From Actinomycetota bacterium (GTDB lineage Bacteria > Actinomycetota > Actinomycetes > Nanopelagicales > Nanopelagicaceae), in contig WLDZ01000005.1 in NCBI GenBank assembly GCA_009704515.1, forward strand, positions 1 through 24,437: 24,437 nt of DNA, read 5' to 3'. A program made the position numbers and the translations under genes. This document shows positions 13,882-22,875 of the stretch, piece by piece (the first letter of the stretch is position 1; every line of letters begins with the position of its first letter). Below the pieces are notes generated by a model. That model searched no databases. It saw nothing but the letters and a program-made list of their open reading frames with translations, and was not told the DNA's origin.

Positions 13882-15114
13882 ATGACCGAACCAGGCCGTA
13901 CTAGCCAACTTCCCGCAAGCCAATTTACGGGGCTGATCCTTCTCTCAGGTGTAGACACCCCTGGAATCACGCAAGCTCTCTTCGCTGCATTAGCTCCCTT
14001 TTCAATTACTATCATTGATATTGAACAGGTTGTAGCCCGCGATCGAGTAATTCTCACTGTTCTGATATCACTCAATCCTGATCACCGTGAGGCCATTGAG
14101 GCAGATCTGAACGCCTGCGCTATTGAACTCGGAGTTGATATCGCAACATCTTTCCAAGTACAAGAGATTTCTTCTATCGCGGCTAAGACCGGGTTGATGC
14201 ATGTCGTTGCACTCGGTAACCCCTTAGCACCTTCAGCAATAGCATCCATCGCAGCAGAAATAGCTGAGCATGGTGGAAATATCGAACGAATTCACCGTAC
14301 TGCTAGCTATCCCATCACCGCTATTGAATTTGTGATTTCAGAAGTGGATCAAAAATGTATCCGAGAAGGCCTTGTCGCAATTGCAGATAGCGAGGGAGTA
14401 GATATCGCAGTCTCCCCTGGTGGCCTGATGAGATGGGCAAAGAAGCTCGTCGTTATGGATGTGGATTCAACCCTGATTCAGCAAGAAGTTATCGATTTGC
14501 TTGGATCTCATGCAGGCGTTGAAAGAGAAATTCGAGAAATTACTGAAAGAGCAATGAGAGGTGAGATTGATTTCGAAGCGAGCCTACGCGCACGCGTGGC
14601 TCTCTTAGCAGGTTTAGATGAATCAGTTCTAAGCGAAGTTCGAAATCAAATTGTGCTCACACCAGGAGCTCGCACCCTTGTCTCAACTCTACACAAACTA
14701 GGGCATAGCGTTGCTGTGGTTTCTGGTGGATTCACCGCTGTCATTGAACCATTGATTAAAGAGCTCAACATTTCTCATTATCGCGCTAATTCCTTAGAGA
14801 TTATCGACGGTAAATTGTCAGGAAAGTTAACTGGCAAGATCATTGATCGCGCTGCTAAAGCAGAAGCTCTTCGTGATTTTGCTAAAGCCGAAGGTGTAGA
14901 GCTAGAGCAGACAATTGCTATCGGAGATGGTGCGAACGATCTAGACATGATTGCCGCTGCCGGACTCGGAATTGCATTTAATGCAAAACCTGCAGTTAAA
15001 GCTGCCGCGGATAGCACAGTGAGTGCTCCGTACTTGGATTCAGTGCTTTATCTCTTAGGAATTACTAGAGAAGAAGTTGAAGAGGCGAGCACTAAAGACG
15101 GCAAGCGTGAATAA
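13882..15114 (+). CDS. serB: Phosphoserine phosphatase with tandem ACT domains
   Basis: 410 residues, dephosphorylates O-phosphoserine in the last step of serine synthesis. Two ACT-like regulatory domains (about 15-95 and 105-180) precede a HAD domain: [19 protein letters not shown] holds the nucleophile Asp193 and Asp195, VVSGGF is motif II, and [24 protein letters not shown] carries the metal-binding Asp pair. The length and layout match mycobacterial SerB2 (about 409 residues), which is feedback-regulated by serine through its ACT domains. Start fixed by the leaderless-type promoter. The last 23 bases overlap the convergent hisG gene. Confidence 0.94.
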   Translation: MTEPGRTSQLPASQFTGLILLSGVDTPGITQALFAALAPFSITIIDIEQVVARDRVILTVLISLNPDHREAIEADLNACAIELGVDIATSFQVQEISSIAAKTGLMHVVALGNPLAPSAIASIAAEIAEHGGNIERIHRTASYPITAIEFVISEVDQKCIREGLVAIADSEGVDIAVSPGGLMRWAKKLVVMDVDSTLIQQEVIDLLGSHAGVEREIREITERAMRGEIDFEASLRARVALLAGLDESVLSEVRNQIVLTPGARTLVSTLHKLGHSVAVVSGGFTAVIEPLIKELNISHYRANSLEIIDGKLSGKLTGKIIDRAAKAEALRDFAKAEGVELEQTIAIGDGANDLDMIAAAGLGIAFNAKPAVKAAADSTVSAPYLDSVLYLLGITREEVEEASTKDGKRE

Positions 15115-15937
15115 CGCTTACAAGAATCCCTCGCGCACCTAGCGCCCAGAGTTCATCCATCAGGCGATTTGTTTCACTGCGTAGAACCATGGCTCGGACC
15201 GCAACCCAATCCTCTTTCTGCAATGGTGAGATAGTGGGTGATTCAAGGCCTGGTGTAATTGCACAGGCTTTATCTACAGAACTCTTAGGGATGTCATAAT
15301 CAAGAAGAACATATTGTCTCGCTGTTACAACTCCCTGGAGGCGACGGATCAAAATATCCAAACCAGAAGGAAGTGCCTTTCCAACACCCTTAATCAGCAC
15401 CGCCTCACTATTAAGGATTTCATCGCCAAATATCTCTAAACCAGCCTGGCGTAATGTGTTTCCAGTACTAACAACATCGGCTATAGCATCTGCTACTCCT
15501 AGTCGCACGCTACTTTCAACAGCGCCATCAAGACGAACTACTTTGGCTTCTATCTTCTTATCTTTGAGGTACTGCTCAACCAAACCGGGATAAGCAGTGG
15601 CAATACGCTTTCCGGCGATTGAAGATAATGAGAGCTTTGATCCCGATGGTCCAGCGAATCTAAATGTTGAAGCTCCAAAGTCGAGAGCGAGAACTTCCTC
15701 CGCCTTTGCTCCAGAATCAATCAAGAGGTCTCTACCTGTTATTCCGGCTTCTAACTCCCCTGAACCTACATAGATTGCAATATCACGAGGCCTCAGATAG
15801 TAGAACTCCACCCCGTTCTCAGGATCAAGCAGGATGAGATCTCTAGAGTCGCTGCGTTGGCGATAGCCTGCCTCTTTCAAGATTGCTATAGACGATTCGG
15901 CAAGAGAGCCTTTATTCGGAACTGCAATTCTTAACAT
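15092..15937 (-). CDS. hisG: ATP phosphoribosyltransferase (long form)
   Basis: 281 residues, first and feedback-controlled step of histidine synthesis: ATP plus PRPP to phosphoribosyl-[19 protein letters not shown] is the usual start, [28 protein letters not shown] (about 50-77) is highly conserved, and [18 protein letters not shown] forms the PRPP site. The C-terminal ~75 residues are the regulatory domain of the long form, so no HisZ is needed. I chose ATG at 15937 over GTG at 15946 because AGGTG lies six bases upstream and homologues begin MLR. It follows hisE by 49 bases and overlaps serB tail to tail by 23 bases. Confidence 0.95.
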   Translation of the reverse strand: MLRIAVPNKGSLAESSIAILKEAGYRQRSDSRDLILLDPENGVEFYYLRPRDIAIYVGSGELEAGITGRDLLIDSGAKAEEVLALDFGASTFRFAGPSGSKLSLSSIAGKRIATAYPGLVEQYLKDKKIEAKVVRLDGAVESSVRLGVADAIADVVSTGNTLRQAGLEIFGDEILNSEAVLIKGVGKALPSGLDILIRRLQGVVTARQYVLLDYDIPKSSVDKACAITPGLESPTISPLQKEDWVAVRAMVLRSETNRLMDELWALGARGILVSVIHACRL

Positions 15938-15986
15938 GTGTCGCACCTATTCGCTAGAAAACTTCCGTTAATTGCAAAGAATCAAT

Positions 15987-16250
15987 CTATAAATACTTGT
16001 AGACATCTGCTGGAGCGATACCTCGTGCGAGCATTAATGTTTGAAGATGATAGATAAGTTGGCTAATTTCTTCGGCTAGCTCTTCGTTACTTTGGTATTC
16101 GGCCGCTATCCATACTTCCCCAGCCTCTTCGATAATTTTCTTACCGATTGAATGAACGCCTGCATCGACCGCCGCAACCGTGCCTGAGCCTTCCGGCCTA
16201 TCAATAAGTCGCTGCGAGAGCTCTAACCAGAGTTCATCAAAGGATTTCAT
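15987..16250 (-). CDS. hisE: Phosphoribosyl-ATP diphosphatase
   Basis: 87 residues, an all-helical MazG-like enzyme that removes pyrophosphate from phosphoribosyl-ATP, the second step of histidine synthesis. [17 protein letters not shown] (about 36-52) carries the metal-binding EExxE, and [15 protein letters not shown] (about 60-74) gives the second acidic site. Length is normal for single-domain HisE; HisI would be elsewhere. It sits between rpe and hisG with gaps of 41 and 49 bases; hisE-hisG adjacency is also seen in mycobacteria. Start ATG at 16250 lies six bases after TAGAAT, with no Shine-Dalgarno. Confidence 0.94.
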   Translation of the reverse strand: MKSFDELWLELSQRLIDRPEGSGTVAAVDAGVHSIGKKIIEEAGEVWIAAEYQSNEELAEEISQLIYHLQTLMLARGIAPADVYKYL

Positions 16251-16256
16251 ATGCCA

Positions 16257-16262
16257 ATTCTA
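16257..16262 (-). promoter_or_regulatory. Putative leaderless -10 box for hisE
   Basis: Minus-strand TAGAAT, six bases, then ATG at 16250, within the 41-base gap after rpe. It would let hisE-hisG be transcribed apart from the upstream cluster. The same TAGAAT and spacing occur before def. Confidence 0.55.
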
Positions 16263-16291
16263 CTTCACCACCAACTAGGTACGGGACGCAA

Positions 16292-16945
16292 TTATGCGAT
16301 CGAGGCGCGCAGCTCTCTAATCATGGCGGATGGATCCGATGCCCTAAAAACCGCGCTTCCTGCAACAAACGTATCTGCGCCGGCATCGGCTGCCCGCTCA
16401 ATTGTTTCTAGAGAGATTCCTCCATCGACTTGGAGCCAGATAGGACGTTCTCCTATCAATTTGCGGGTCTCCTTAATCTTTGGCAACATCTCTTCGATAA
16501 ATGCCTGTCCTCCGAAACCAGGTTCAACCGTCATAATCAAGACCATATCAACTTCGACGAAATAATCTGCATAATCATGAACTGAAGTTGCTGGTTTAAG
16601 GGCAAGTGATGCTCTTGCGCCAGCAGCTCGAATACCACGAGCTGTCCGACGAATATCGCTAACAGCCTCGACATGAAATGTCACGCTCGCTGAGCCTGCT
16701 TGCGCATAAGAAATCGCAATCTCATCGACATCTGCAACCATTAAATGCGAATCTATCGGCACAGGTGAACCCTGAATAATTGATTTTGCGGTTTCAAAGT
16801 TGAAAGTGAAATTCGGAACAAAGATATTGTCCATAACATCAAGGTGGATGTAATCACTCTCGGCCGCAATGCGAGAAATTTCAGAGGATAAATTATCCCG
16901 ATCCGCATTTAGAATGCTGGGAGTTATTCTGATCTCACGAGACAT
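16292..16945 (-). CDS. rpe: Ribulose-phosphate 3-epimerase
   Basis: 217 residues, interconverts ribulose-5-phosphate and xylulose-5-phosphate in the pentose phosphate pathway. ITPSILNADRDNL opens the barrel; YIHLDVMDN holds His34 and Asp36, DSHLMV holds His67, VEPGFGGQAF is the phosphate loop (140-149), and LQVDGGIS holds Asp174. All metal and catalytic residues are present. It follows rsmB by nine bases. The nearest Shine-Dalgarno-like GGAGG is about 15 bases from the ATG, too far, whereas TAGGTT stands exactly six bases upstream, so a leaderless start is likely. Confidence 0.95.
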   Translation of the reverse strand: MSREIRITPSILNADRDNLSSEISRIAAESDYIHLDVMDNIFVPNFTFNFETAKSIIQGSPVPIDSHLMVADVDEIAISYAQAGSASVTFHVEAVSDIRRTARGIRAAGARASLALKPATSVHDYADYFVEVDMVLIMTVEPGFGGQAFIEEMLPKIKETRKLIGERPIWLQVDGGISLETIERAADAGADTFVAGSAVFRASDPSAMIRELRASIA

Positions 16946-16951
16946 ATCGCA

Positions 16952-16957
16952 AACCTA
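16952..16957 (-). promoter_or_regulatory. Putative leaderless -10 box for rpe overlapping the rsmB stop
   Basis: Minus-strand TAGGTT, six bases, then ATG at 16945. The TAG of the hexamer is the rsmB stop codon, so the promoter is embedded in the gene end. Confidence 0.45.
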
Positions 16958-18322
16958 CATCCTCCTTCGAAACAGGGCCAGGTACATCGAGTCCGTGTTG
17001 TGAAGGTGTCCCCAAAGCGAGAGCGCTCCCCCACGATTAGAACCTTCCAGTCCCTCTGGAAGATACGCCGAGATATCCATGAGCTCTAGATCGTCATGCT
17101 TCTTTAGTATCGCTTGCACTTGTGCAGTGGTTTCAGCATAGTGCGGTGAACAAGTTGCGAATCCAAAAACGCCACCAGGTTCAAGGACCCCTAGAGCGGC
17201 CTCAACAATTTCGCTCTGTAATTGAAGCAAAGGGGCCAGATCCTTAAGTGTCCGCCTCCATCTAACTTCCGGTCTCCGGCGAAGTGCTCCCAATCCCGTA
17301 CAAGGGACGTCTGCCAAGATCGCATCGTAAGTTTGATTCGAGTCAGAGATAGAACGAGCATCACCCACTATCACAGGAAACTTTCCAATTACTTTCTTTA
17401 CGAGTGCAGCTCTGGGTTCAGATATTTCATTAGCTACAAAATCTCGTGCACTCACATCGCAGATATGAGAGAGGAGTGCTGCTTTACCTCCTGGTCCTGC
17501 ACAAAGGTCTAGCGTGATTCGAGCCGACATCGTTGCATCTGAAAAGATCTGAGCTACGAGTTGTGAGCCTTCATCCTGCACACCTGCTCTTCGATGGCGA
17601 ATAACATCTAGCGATGCTGGCGGTTCATTAAGGAGCGCTCCATATCGCGAGTATCTCGTTGGCTCTCCACCTAATGAGATTAACTCCTCTTGTGAACTAG
17701 CGCCTGGCCATGAAACGAGTGTGGGTTTTGCGGGAGTGTTATTGGAAATGAGTTCCTCTCGCACCAGATTCTCATCCTTTAGCAGATCAAAATATGCTGA
17801 AATAATCCATTCTGGATGAGAATATTGAATCGACATACGCTTGATAACATCGTTCTCAGATCTAAGAGGTTCGAGCCAGTAACCCAACTCTTTGGAGGTG
17901 GCTTTTCGCATAAGAGCGTTTATAAAACTACCCTTTGACTCCCCTAATTTCTTTCTTGCGACATCTACGGTTGCTGACACAGCAGCATGCGGTGGGGTTC
18001 TCATGGAGAAGACCTGATGGGCACCCATTCGGGCGAGATCTACAATCTCTGCATCGACCTCATTCCATGGTCGATCGCTAATCTGAGCAAAAATATAGTC
18101 ATAGAGCCCCTGCATGCGGATGGTTCCATAAACAAGTTCAGTAGTGAATCCTCGATCCCTTTCGTCGAAAGAAGAATCTGCGAGTGCTTGCGGAAGAAGC
18201 AAGTTTGAATAACCGCCTCGACGGTTTACTTCAGAGATGATGTCAAAAGCCAATAGCCGCGGAGCATCCGGACGGGGTTTGGTGAATTGTTTCGGCGGGA
18301 AATTACTCACAACTCTCGCCAT
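16955..18322 (-). CDS. rsmB: 16S rRNA (cytosine-967-C5)-methyltransferase
   Basis: 455 residues, SAM-dependent m5C methyltransferase of the RsmB/Sun family. The N-terminal ~150 residues form the NusB-like RNA-binding domain (ELVYGTIRMQGLYDYI, then GSFINALMRK). The catalytic domain has the SAM motif LDLCAGPGGKAALL (271-284), ADVPCTGLGALRRRPEVRWRR with Cys341, and FATCSPHYAE with the nucleophile-type Cys391. Both cysteines are intact. Its start overlaps fmt by 20 bases, suggesting translational coupling. The fmt-rsmB-rpe order is common in Actinobacteria. Target position is inferred from the family. Confidence 0.93.
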   Translation of the reverse strand: MARVVSNFPPKQFTKPRPDAPRLLAFDIISEVNRRGGYSNLLLPQALADSSFDERDRGFTTELVYGTIRMQGLYDYIFAQISDRPWNEVDAEIVDLARMGAHQVFSMRTPPHAAVSATVDVARKKLGESKGSFINALMRKATSKELGYWLEPLRSENDVIKRMSIQYSHPEWIISAYFDLLKDENLVREELISNNTPAKPTLVSWPGASSQEELISLGGEPTRYSRYGALLNEPPASLDVIRHRRAGVQDEGSQLVAQIFSDATMSARITLDLCAGPGGKAALLSHICDVSARDFVANEISEPRAALVKKVIGKFPVIVGDARSISDSNQTYDAILADVPCTGLGALRRRPEVRWRRTLKDLAPLLQLQSEIVEAALGVLEPGGVFGFATCSPHYAETTAQVQAILKKHDDLELMDISAYLPEGLEGSNRGGALSLWGHLHNTDSMYLALFRRRM

Positions 18323-19208
18323 CGATTAAGCGAGCACCATTGAGCCATGCTGATGCTGAGAGGGATGATTTTCCTGATGGAGTGAGGGTTCCGATACTGA
18401 TAGCCCGCGTGGCGGTGCCAATCAATAATTCCCCGTCAACCTTGCGAAGCTCCCCCGGTGGCAAGACAGTAGCTGAGATCGAATCGATAGTTATCTTCAT
18501 AACTGAACCACGGAAGGTAATCCAAGCGCCCGGATTAGATGTAAATGCGCGAATCTTTGCAGAAACAATCTCGGCACTCTGGCTGAAATCAACTCGTCCC
18601 TCTTCTCTGGTCAGCTTGAATGCACGAGTTGCCTCATTCTCATTCTGAGGAGTTGGTTTTCTACCTTCCTCGATCAAGTCCAGAGATTCCATCAGAGCTT
18701 CTGGTGCAAGTGCACTTAGCTCGTCAAGAAGTTCGTCGGAAGTAATATCAGCATCTAATGCAAATCGACTCATTACATAGTAAGGGCCAGTATCCATCCC
18801 TCTTTCCAACTTAAAAACTGTAATTCCAGAGAAACTATCTTGTGCTTCGATTGCACGTTGCACTGGAGCGGCCCCTCTCCAACGAGGAAGAATCGAAAAA
18901 TGGATATTAAGGAAACCATAACGAGGGATGGTGAGGACATTCTCTGGAATTAAGAGTCCGTAACCTATAGTCACTAAACAATCTATATCGCTGATTAGTG
19001 GAGCTAATTCTTGCGCTCTCTCGGGACGAAATAACTCTATATTGTTTGCAATCGCCCATTGAGATACTTTCGTCGCTTCAAGAATTCGACCTCTACCGGC
19101 GGGTCGATCAGGCTGAGAAAATATTCGAACCAAATCGTGCTTACTTGAAGAAATTGCCTCTAGCGTTGGGATTGCAACACTTGGCGAAGCAGCAACGGCA
19201 ATACGCAT
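18303..19208 (-). CDS. fmt: Methionyl-tRNA formyltransferase
   Basis: 301 residues, formylates initiator Met-tRNA using 10-formyl-tetrahydrofolate. The catalytic set is present: LNIHFSILPRWRGAAPVQRAI with Asn101 and His103, then GITVFKLERGMDTGP with Asp139. QPDRPAGRGR (32-41) is the family's tRNA-acceptor contact region. The C-terminal domain is of ordinary length. Its ATG overlaps the def stop by one base (TAATG), and its own end overlaps rsmB by 20 bases. Deformylase and formyltransferase side by side is a common pairing. Confidence 0.95.
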   Translation of the reverse strand: MRIAVAASPSVAIPTLEAISSSKHDLVRIFSQPDRPAGRGRILEATKVSQWAIANNIELFRPERAQELAPLISDIDCLVTIGYGLLIPENVLTIPRYGFLNIHFSILPRWRGAAPVQRAIEAQDSFSGITVFKLERGMDTGPYYVMSRFALDADITSDELLDELSALAPEALMESLDLIEEGRKPTPQNENEATRAFKLTREEGRVDFSQSAEIVSAKIRAFTSNPGAWITFRGSVMKITIDSISATVLPPGELRKVDGELLIGTATRAISIGTLTPSGKSSLSASAWLNGARLIDGESCE

Positions 19209-19768
19209 TAGCGCCCGAGACCAAAAGGGTTATGGGGAGAAACTTTAATTGCAGGCTCTCTGCCTTGAGCCATCGACATACCGAACCATTCTGATTCACG
19301 AATCTCTTTCATTGCACGCTTGCGATCCTCATCAGAAAGTCGATCGATAAAAAGAATTCCGTCCAAATGATCATTCTCGTGTTGTAGAGCACGAGCAAGA
19401 AGTTCCGTTCCCTCAACAACAATTGGTTCACCGTGCATATTGAAGCCTTTAGCAACAGCTCTCATAGAACGCGGTGTTGGATAGACAAGATCAGGAAAGC
19501 TCAGGCAACCCTCATCTCCCTCTTGTAACTCCTCACTTAAATCAAGTGAGGGGTTGACTAAGTGGCCCAGCGCTCCATCGACATCCCAAACAAAGACGCG
19601 GAGTGCGACACCAATTTGAGGTGCTGCCAATCCTGCACCAGGAGCTGCCAGCATCGTCTCCGTTAAGTCCTTAATCAAAGTTCGAAGTTCTTTATCAAAA
19701 TCAACGACGCTAAGAGTCGGAGTAGTCAGAACAGGGTCCCCAAAATGGCGAATCTCTTGAAGTGACAT
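19208..19768 (-). CDS. def: Peptide deformylase
   Basis: 186 residues, metal-dependent removal of the N-formyl group from nascent proteins. The three motifs are present: GAGLAAPQIG (44-53), EGCLSFP with ligand Cys88, and QHENDHLDG with His130, Glu131 and His134. It follows priA by 13 bases. ATG at 19768 has no Shine-Dalgarno but TAGAAT lies exactly six bases upstream, so its start may be leaderless. Its stop overlaps the fmt start. Confidence 0.96.
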   Translation of the reverse strand: MSLQEIRHFGDPVLTTPTLSVVDFDKELRTLIKDLTETMLAAPGAGLAAPQIGVALRVFVWDVDGALGHLVNPSLDLSEELQEGDEGCLSFPDLVYPTPRSMRAVAKGFNMHGEPIVVEGTELLARALQHENDHLDGILFIDRLSDEDRKRAMKEIRESEWFGMSMAQGREPAIKVSPHNPFGLGR

Positions 19769-19774
19769 AGCTTC

Positions 19775-19780
19775 ATTCTA
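19775..19780 (-). promoter_or_regulatory. Putative leaderless -10 box for def
   Basis: Minus-strand TAGAAT, six bases (GAAGCT), then ATG at 19768, immediately after the priA stop. Would start a def-fmt-rsmB transcript. Confidence 0.55.
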
Positions 19781-19781
19781 C

Positions 19782-21662
19782 CTAACGAGAAAGTGAATAC
19801 GGGTCGATTCGCAGCGAAGGCAATACCTTCTTTGTCAGGCTTCTTCTCCGCATAAATTCATGAATCAATAGGTTCACCGATTGCGCATCTGCAAGCGTGG
19901 AGAGGAGAACCAACGACGAGCTTTCACCTTTTACAATCGGTCCTAGAATCCGCATTTCACGAGGAAGGCGACCTTCATCTTGAGCTTTTAAAAGCGCGTT
20001 CTTGAAACGAGTGACTTCATCTTTCAACATGGTTAACTCGACTGAATGTGAGAATGGGGGTAGATCTAAATCAGCCCTTTCAGCGAGCTCTCTCTCTAGG
20101 ACTGGCATTGGATTCCAAATACGTAGCGCTGTAACTATGGGGTTCCCTGAATCTTGAATGAGAAGAATATTTCCACCCCGACAAGAAAGAGCACTGTGTC
20201 CAAAGTAGAGCTCTCGCATTCTCTCTTGAGCCCTCATATCTGGTTGATTATTAATTCGATTACCCTCAAGGAAGACCACTGCCGAGTAACCGCTTTGAGC
20301 CACAGGGGCCATTGAAGCTGTGCTGATTACAGCACCACTGGCTATCTGATCCGTTAATGGATTATCTGCAGTAGAGTTTTTGATAACCACTCCAGGTAGG
20401 AGCTTTCCTATTTCGTGCGCGTGACGTTCTATACCACGGCCTACTAAAGAGTAAGTGTGGTTTTCACACCATGTACATTTCCATTGTTGATTTACAACCC
20501 CGCAGTGATTGCAGCTTATTGAAGATTTCTCACTCTTTATCTCAAAGTTTCCACCACATTTACATTTGGACAGGGTCTTGCATCGCGAGCATCTAATTGC
20601 ATGAGCCCATCCTTTTGCCGGAGCAACAAAGAGCACCGGACCGTCGGCTAGTGATTTCTTCACAATGCTAAGCGCTTGTGAAGGCAGAAGCTCACCAAAG
20701 GCTTGCTCGAAATCATTGACCTTCAATCGACTATTGCTTTTACGGTAATTAACCTCTTTCATCTCAATCAATCGACAAATCTCAAGCGAAGGCGAATACC
20801 CAACGAAAGTGAGAGATACCTTCTCGATCCCTGAGCGCGCAATCGCTATCTCTCTGGCATTCCAACCTGGAGTTCGTCTTTCGTAGTAGTGCTCAGAACC
20901 CTCATCGTAGATAACGATATTTGCCAGACCCTTCAGGGGAGCGAAAACTGAACTTCGAGTTCCGATTACTAACTGAGCTAAGCCCTGAACTATGTCGAGA
21001 TATGAAGAGTAGTGATCACTACGGTTTTGAGATGAGTCATATCGCGTGTACTTCACTCCTAAAGCATCGAGTTCGCGCGAAACGGCTTGAACTTCACGAA
21101 CATCCGGAAAGAGAGCCAAAGTAGGACCATCAGAGAGAAGCTCAACGAGCTTTGCTGCAATGAGAACTTGTCGGTTTCGATGAGGAGGTAACTGAAGGTA
21201 GCTATTCTTATTCCGAGCCGAACGAGTCGGTACGGGTCTATCTACAAAGGAATTTCGAGATTTTTCTGAGGTTGCCACTCTTTGGGGAACTATCGAACGA
21301 ATCAAATCAAAAGGGTGGCAGAGATATTTTTCCGATAAAACTCTTATCAAAGAGATTTGCTCATAATTGAGAAGCGGAATTGGGCTCTGACTTTTTATAA
21401 CTGTCTTGAGATTAGCCTGCCCCATCAACGGCCCTCGGTGAGTAACTACGGCGCTGAGCTCTCTTCCATTAAACGGAACGACTACGAATGAGCCAATGGT
21501 TACTATCGAATCTAAGTCTCCAGGAATCAGATATGAATATTCCTGATCAAGATGATAAACACCAGTATCGACCCACACTTGTGCAAGTGAATCGTGGCCG
21601 CTAGGTGGTTCACTAACTTTGGCTATGAGCTCAGCCTTGAGGCGAAGCCCACTACGCGCCAT
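19782..21662 (-). CDS. priA: Primosomal protein N' (PriA), helicase-defective actinobacterial form
   Basis: 626 residues. The N-terminal DNA-binding domain (VWVDTGVYHLDQEYSYLIP near 29-47, then VGSFVVVPF-like strand near 57-64) is recognisable. The zinc region has eight cysteines at 358, 361, 367, 369, 384, 387, 396 and 399, as in true PriA. Where a Walker A should be (about 160-185) the sequence has HRNRQVLIAAKL, with no GSGKT, and the DEEH box reads YDEGSEHYY. Known actinobacterial PriA proteins are similarly degenerate, so this is probably a structural replication-restart factor rather than a helicase. Start at 21662 has AGG nine bases upstream; the gap after metK is 18 bases. Confidence 0.88.
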   Translation of the reverse strand: MARSGLRLKAELIAKVSEPPSGHDSLAQVWVDTGVYHLDQEYSYLIPGDLDSIVTIGSFVVVPFNGRELSAVVTHRGPLMGQANLKTVIKSQSPIPLLNYEQISLIRVLSEKYLCHPFDLIRSIVPQRVATSEKSRNSFVDRPVPTRSARNKNSYLQLPPHRNRQVLIAAKLVELLSDGPTLALFPDVREVQAVSRELDALGVKYTRYDSSQNRSDHYSSYLDIVQGLAQLVIGTRSSVFAPLKGLANIVIYDEGSEHYYERRTPGWNAREIAIARSGIEKVSLTFVGYSPSLEICRLIEMKEVNYRKSNSRLKVNDFEQAFGELLPSQALSIVKKSLADGPVLFVAPAKGWAHAIRCSRCKTLSKCKCGGNFEIKSEKSSISCNHCGVVNQQWKCTWCENHTYSLVGRGIERHAHEIGKLLPGVVIKNSTADNPLTDQIASGAVISTASMAPVAQSGYSAVVFLEGNRINNQPDMRAQERMRELYFGHSALSCRGGNILLIQDSGNPIVTALRIWNPMPVLERELAERADLDLPPFSHSVELTMLKDEVTRFKNALLKAQDEGRLPREMRILGPIVKGESSSLVLLSTLADAQSVNLLIHEFMRRRSLTKKVLPSLRIDPYSLSR

Positions 21663-21680
21663 AGAAAATACCTGTGCGGA

Positions 21681-22871
21681 CTAAGAGAGAGCAGCTTTTA
21701 AGGCTGCCACGCGATCAGTTCGTTCCCATGTGAAATCCGGAAGTTCTCGACCAAAGTGACCGTAAGAAGCGGTCTGAGAATATATTGGACGCAATAGATC
21801 GAGATCTCTAATGATTGCAGCAGGGCGAAGATCGAAGACATCAGTGACTGCAGATTGAATCTTCTGAATCGCTACTGTCTCGGTGCCAAATGTTTCAACG
21901 AAAACACCTACTGGTTGTGCTTTACCAATGGCGTAGGCAACCTGCACTTCGCACCGTCGCGCTAATCCAGCCGCGACAACATTCTTGGCGACCCAACGCA
22001 TTGCATAGGCAGCCGAACGGTCGACTTTAGATGGATCTTTTCCAGAGAAAGCACCTCCGCCGTGTCTGGCCATACCCCCATAGGTGTCGACAATAATCTT
22101 GCGTCCAGTCAAACCCGCATCCCCCATCGGACCGCCGACTACAAATCGACCTGTCGGATTGATCAGTGTGCGCATATTTGTGCGAGGTAAATCGATCTCG
22201 CTCAGTATTGGGTTAATTACTGAAGCGATGATTTCTGAAGTCAATTGGCCAGCTACATCTATCTCTTCAGCATGCTGACTTGAGATTACTACGGTATCTA
22301 TAGCCACCGCACGATCACCGTCATATTCGATGGTCACTTGAGTCTTACCGTCTGGACGAAGATAGGCGAGCTCACCACTCTTTCGAACTTTAGAGAGCTG
22401 TGCTGAGAGTTTATGAGCCAGATAGATTGGAAGTGGCATTAATTCTGCTGTGTCATCGCAGGCGTAACCGAACATAAGTCCCTGGTCGCCAGCTCCTTGT
22501 AAATCCAATGGATCTGCAGCAGCCGCAACTCTGTGCTCGAAGGCATCGTTAACTCCTTGAGCAATATCGGGTGATTGTTGTCCGATAGAGATGGAGACTC
22601 CACAACTATTTCCGTCAAAACCTTTGACTGACGAGTCATAACCGATACCGATAACTGTATCGCGAACGATTCCCATCACATCGGCGTAACCAGACGTAGT
22701 CACTTCTCCTGCTACGTGAACTTGACCAGTTGTAATCAAAGTTTCTACAGCTACGCGAGATGTCTTATCTTGTGCAAGTAAAGAGTCAAGAATTGCATCG
22801 GAGATTTGGTCAGCGATCTTATCAGGATGACCTTCAGTGACAGATTCAGAGGTGAAGAGGCGTTTTGACAT
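21681..22871 (-). CDS. metK: S-adenosylmethionine synthetase
   Basis: 396 residues, makes SAM from methionine and [23 protein letters not shown] (9-28), [12 protein letters not shown] (about 126-137) and [27 protein letters not shown] (about 271-297) are the classic signatures. The gene starts four bases after the coaBC stop and is followed by priA. No Shine-Dalgarno is seen; TACCAT stands exactly six bases before ATG, overlapping the coaBC stop. A 14-base palindrome lies just upstream. It uses the product of MetH, encoded at the other end of the window. Confidence 0.97.
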   Translation of the reverse strand: MSKRLFTSESVTEGHPDKIADQISDAILDSLLAQDKTSRVAVETLITTGQVHVAGEVTTSGYADVMGIVRDTVIGIGYDSSVKGFDGNSCGVSISIGQQSPDIAQGVNDAFEHRVAAAADPLDLQGAGDQGLMFGYACDDTAELMPLPIYLAHKLSAQLSKVRKSGELAYLRPDGKTQVTIEYDGDRAVAIDTVVISSQHAEEIDVAGQLTSEIIASVINPILSEIDLPRTNMRTLINPTGRFVVGGPMGDAGLTGRKIIVDTYGGMARHGGGAFSGKDPSKVDRSAAYAMRWVAKNVVAAGLARRCEVQVAYAIGKAQPVGVFVETFGTETVAIQKIQSAVTDVFDLRPAAIIRDLDLLRPIYSQTASYGHFGRELPDFTWERTDRVAALKAALS

Positions 22872-22875
22872 GGCG

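Noticed and set aside
13801..13923. Longer N-terminus of the ABC ATPase reading up to 13923
   Set aside because: It would overlap the serB promoter and start; homologous sequence begins near VLELHSV, just after ATG 13800.
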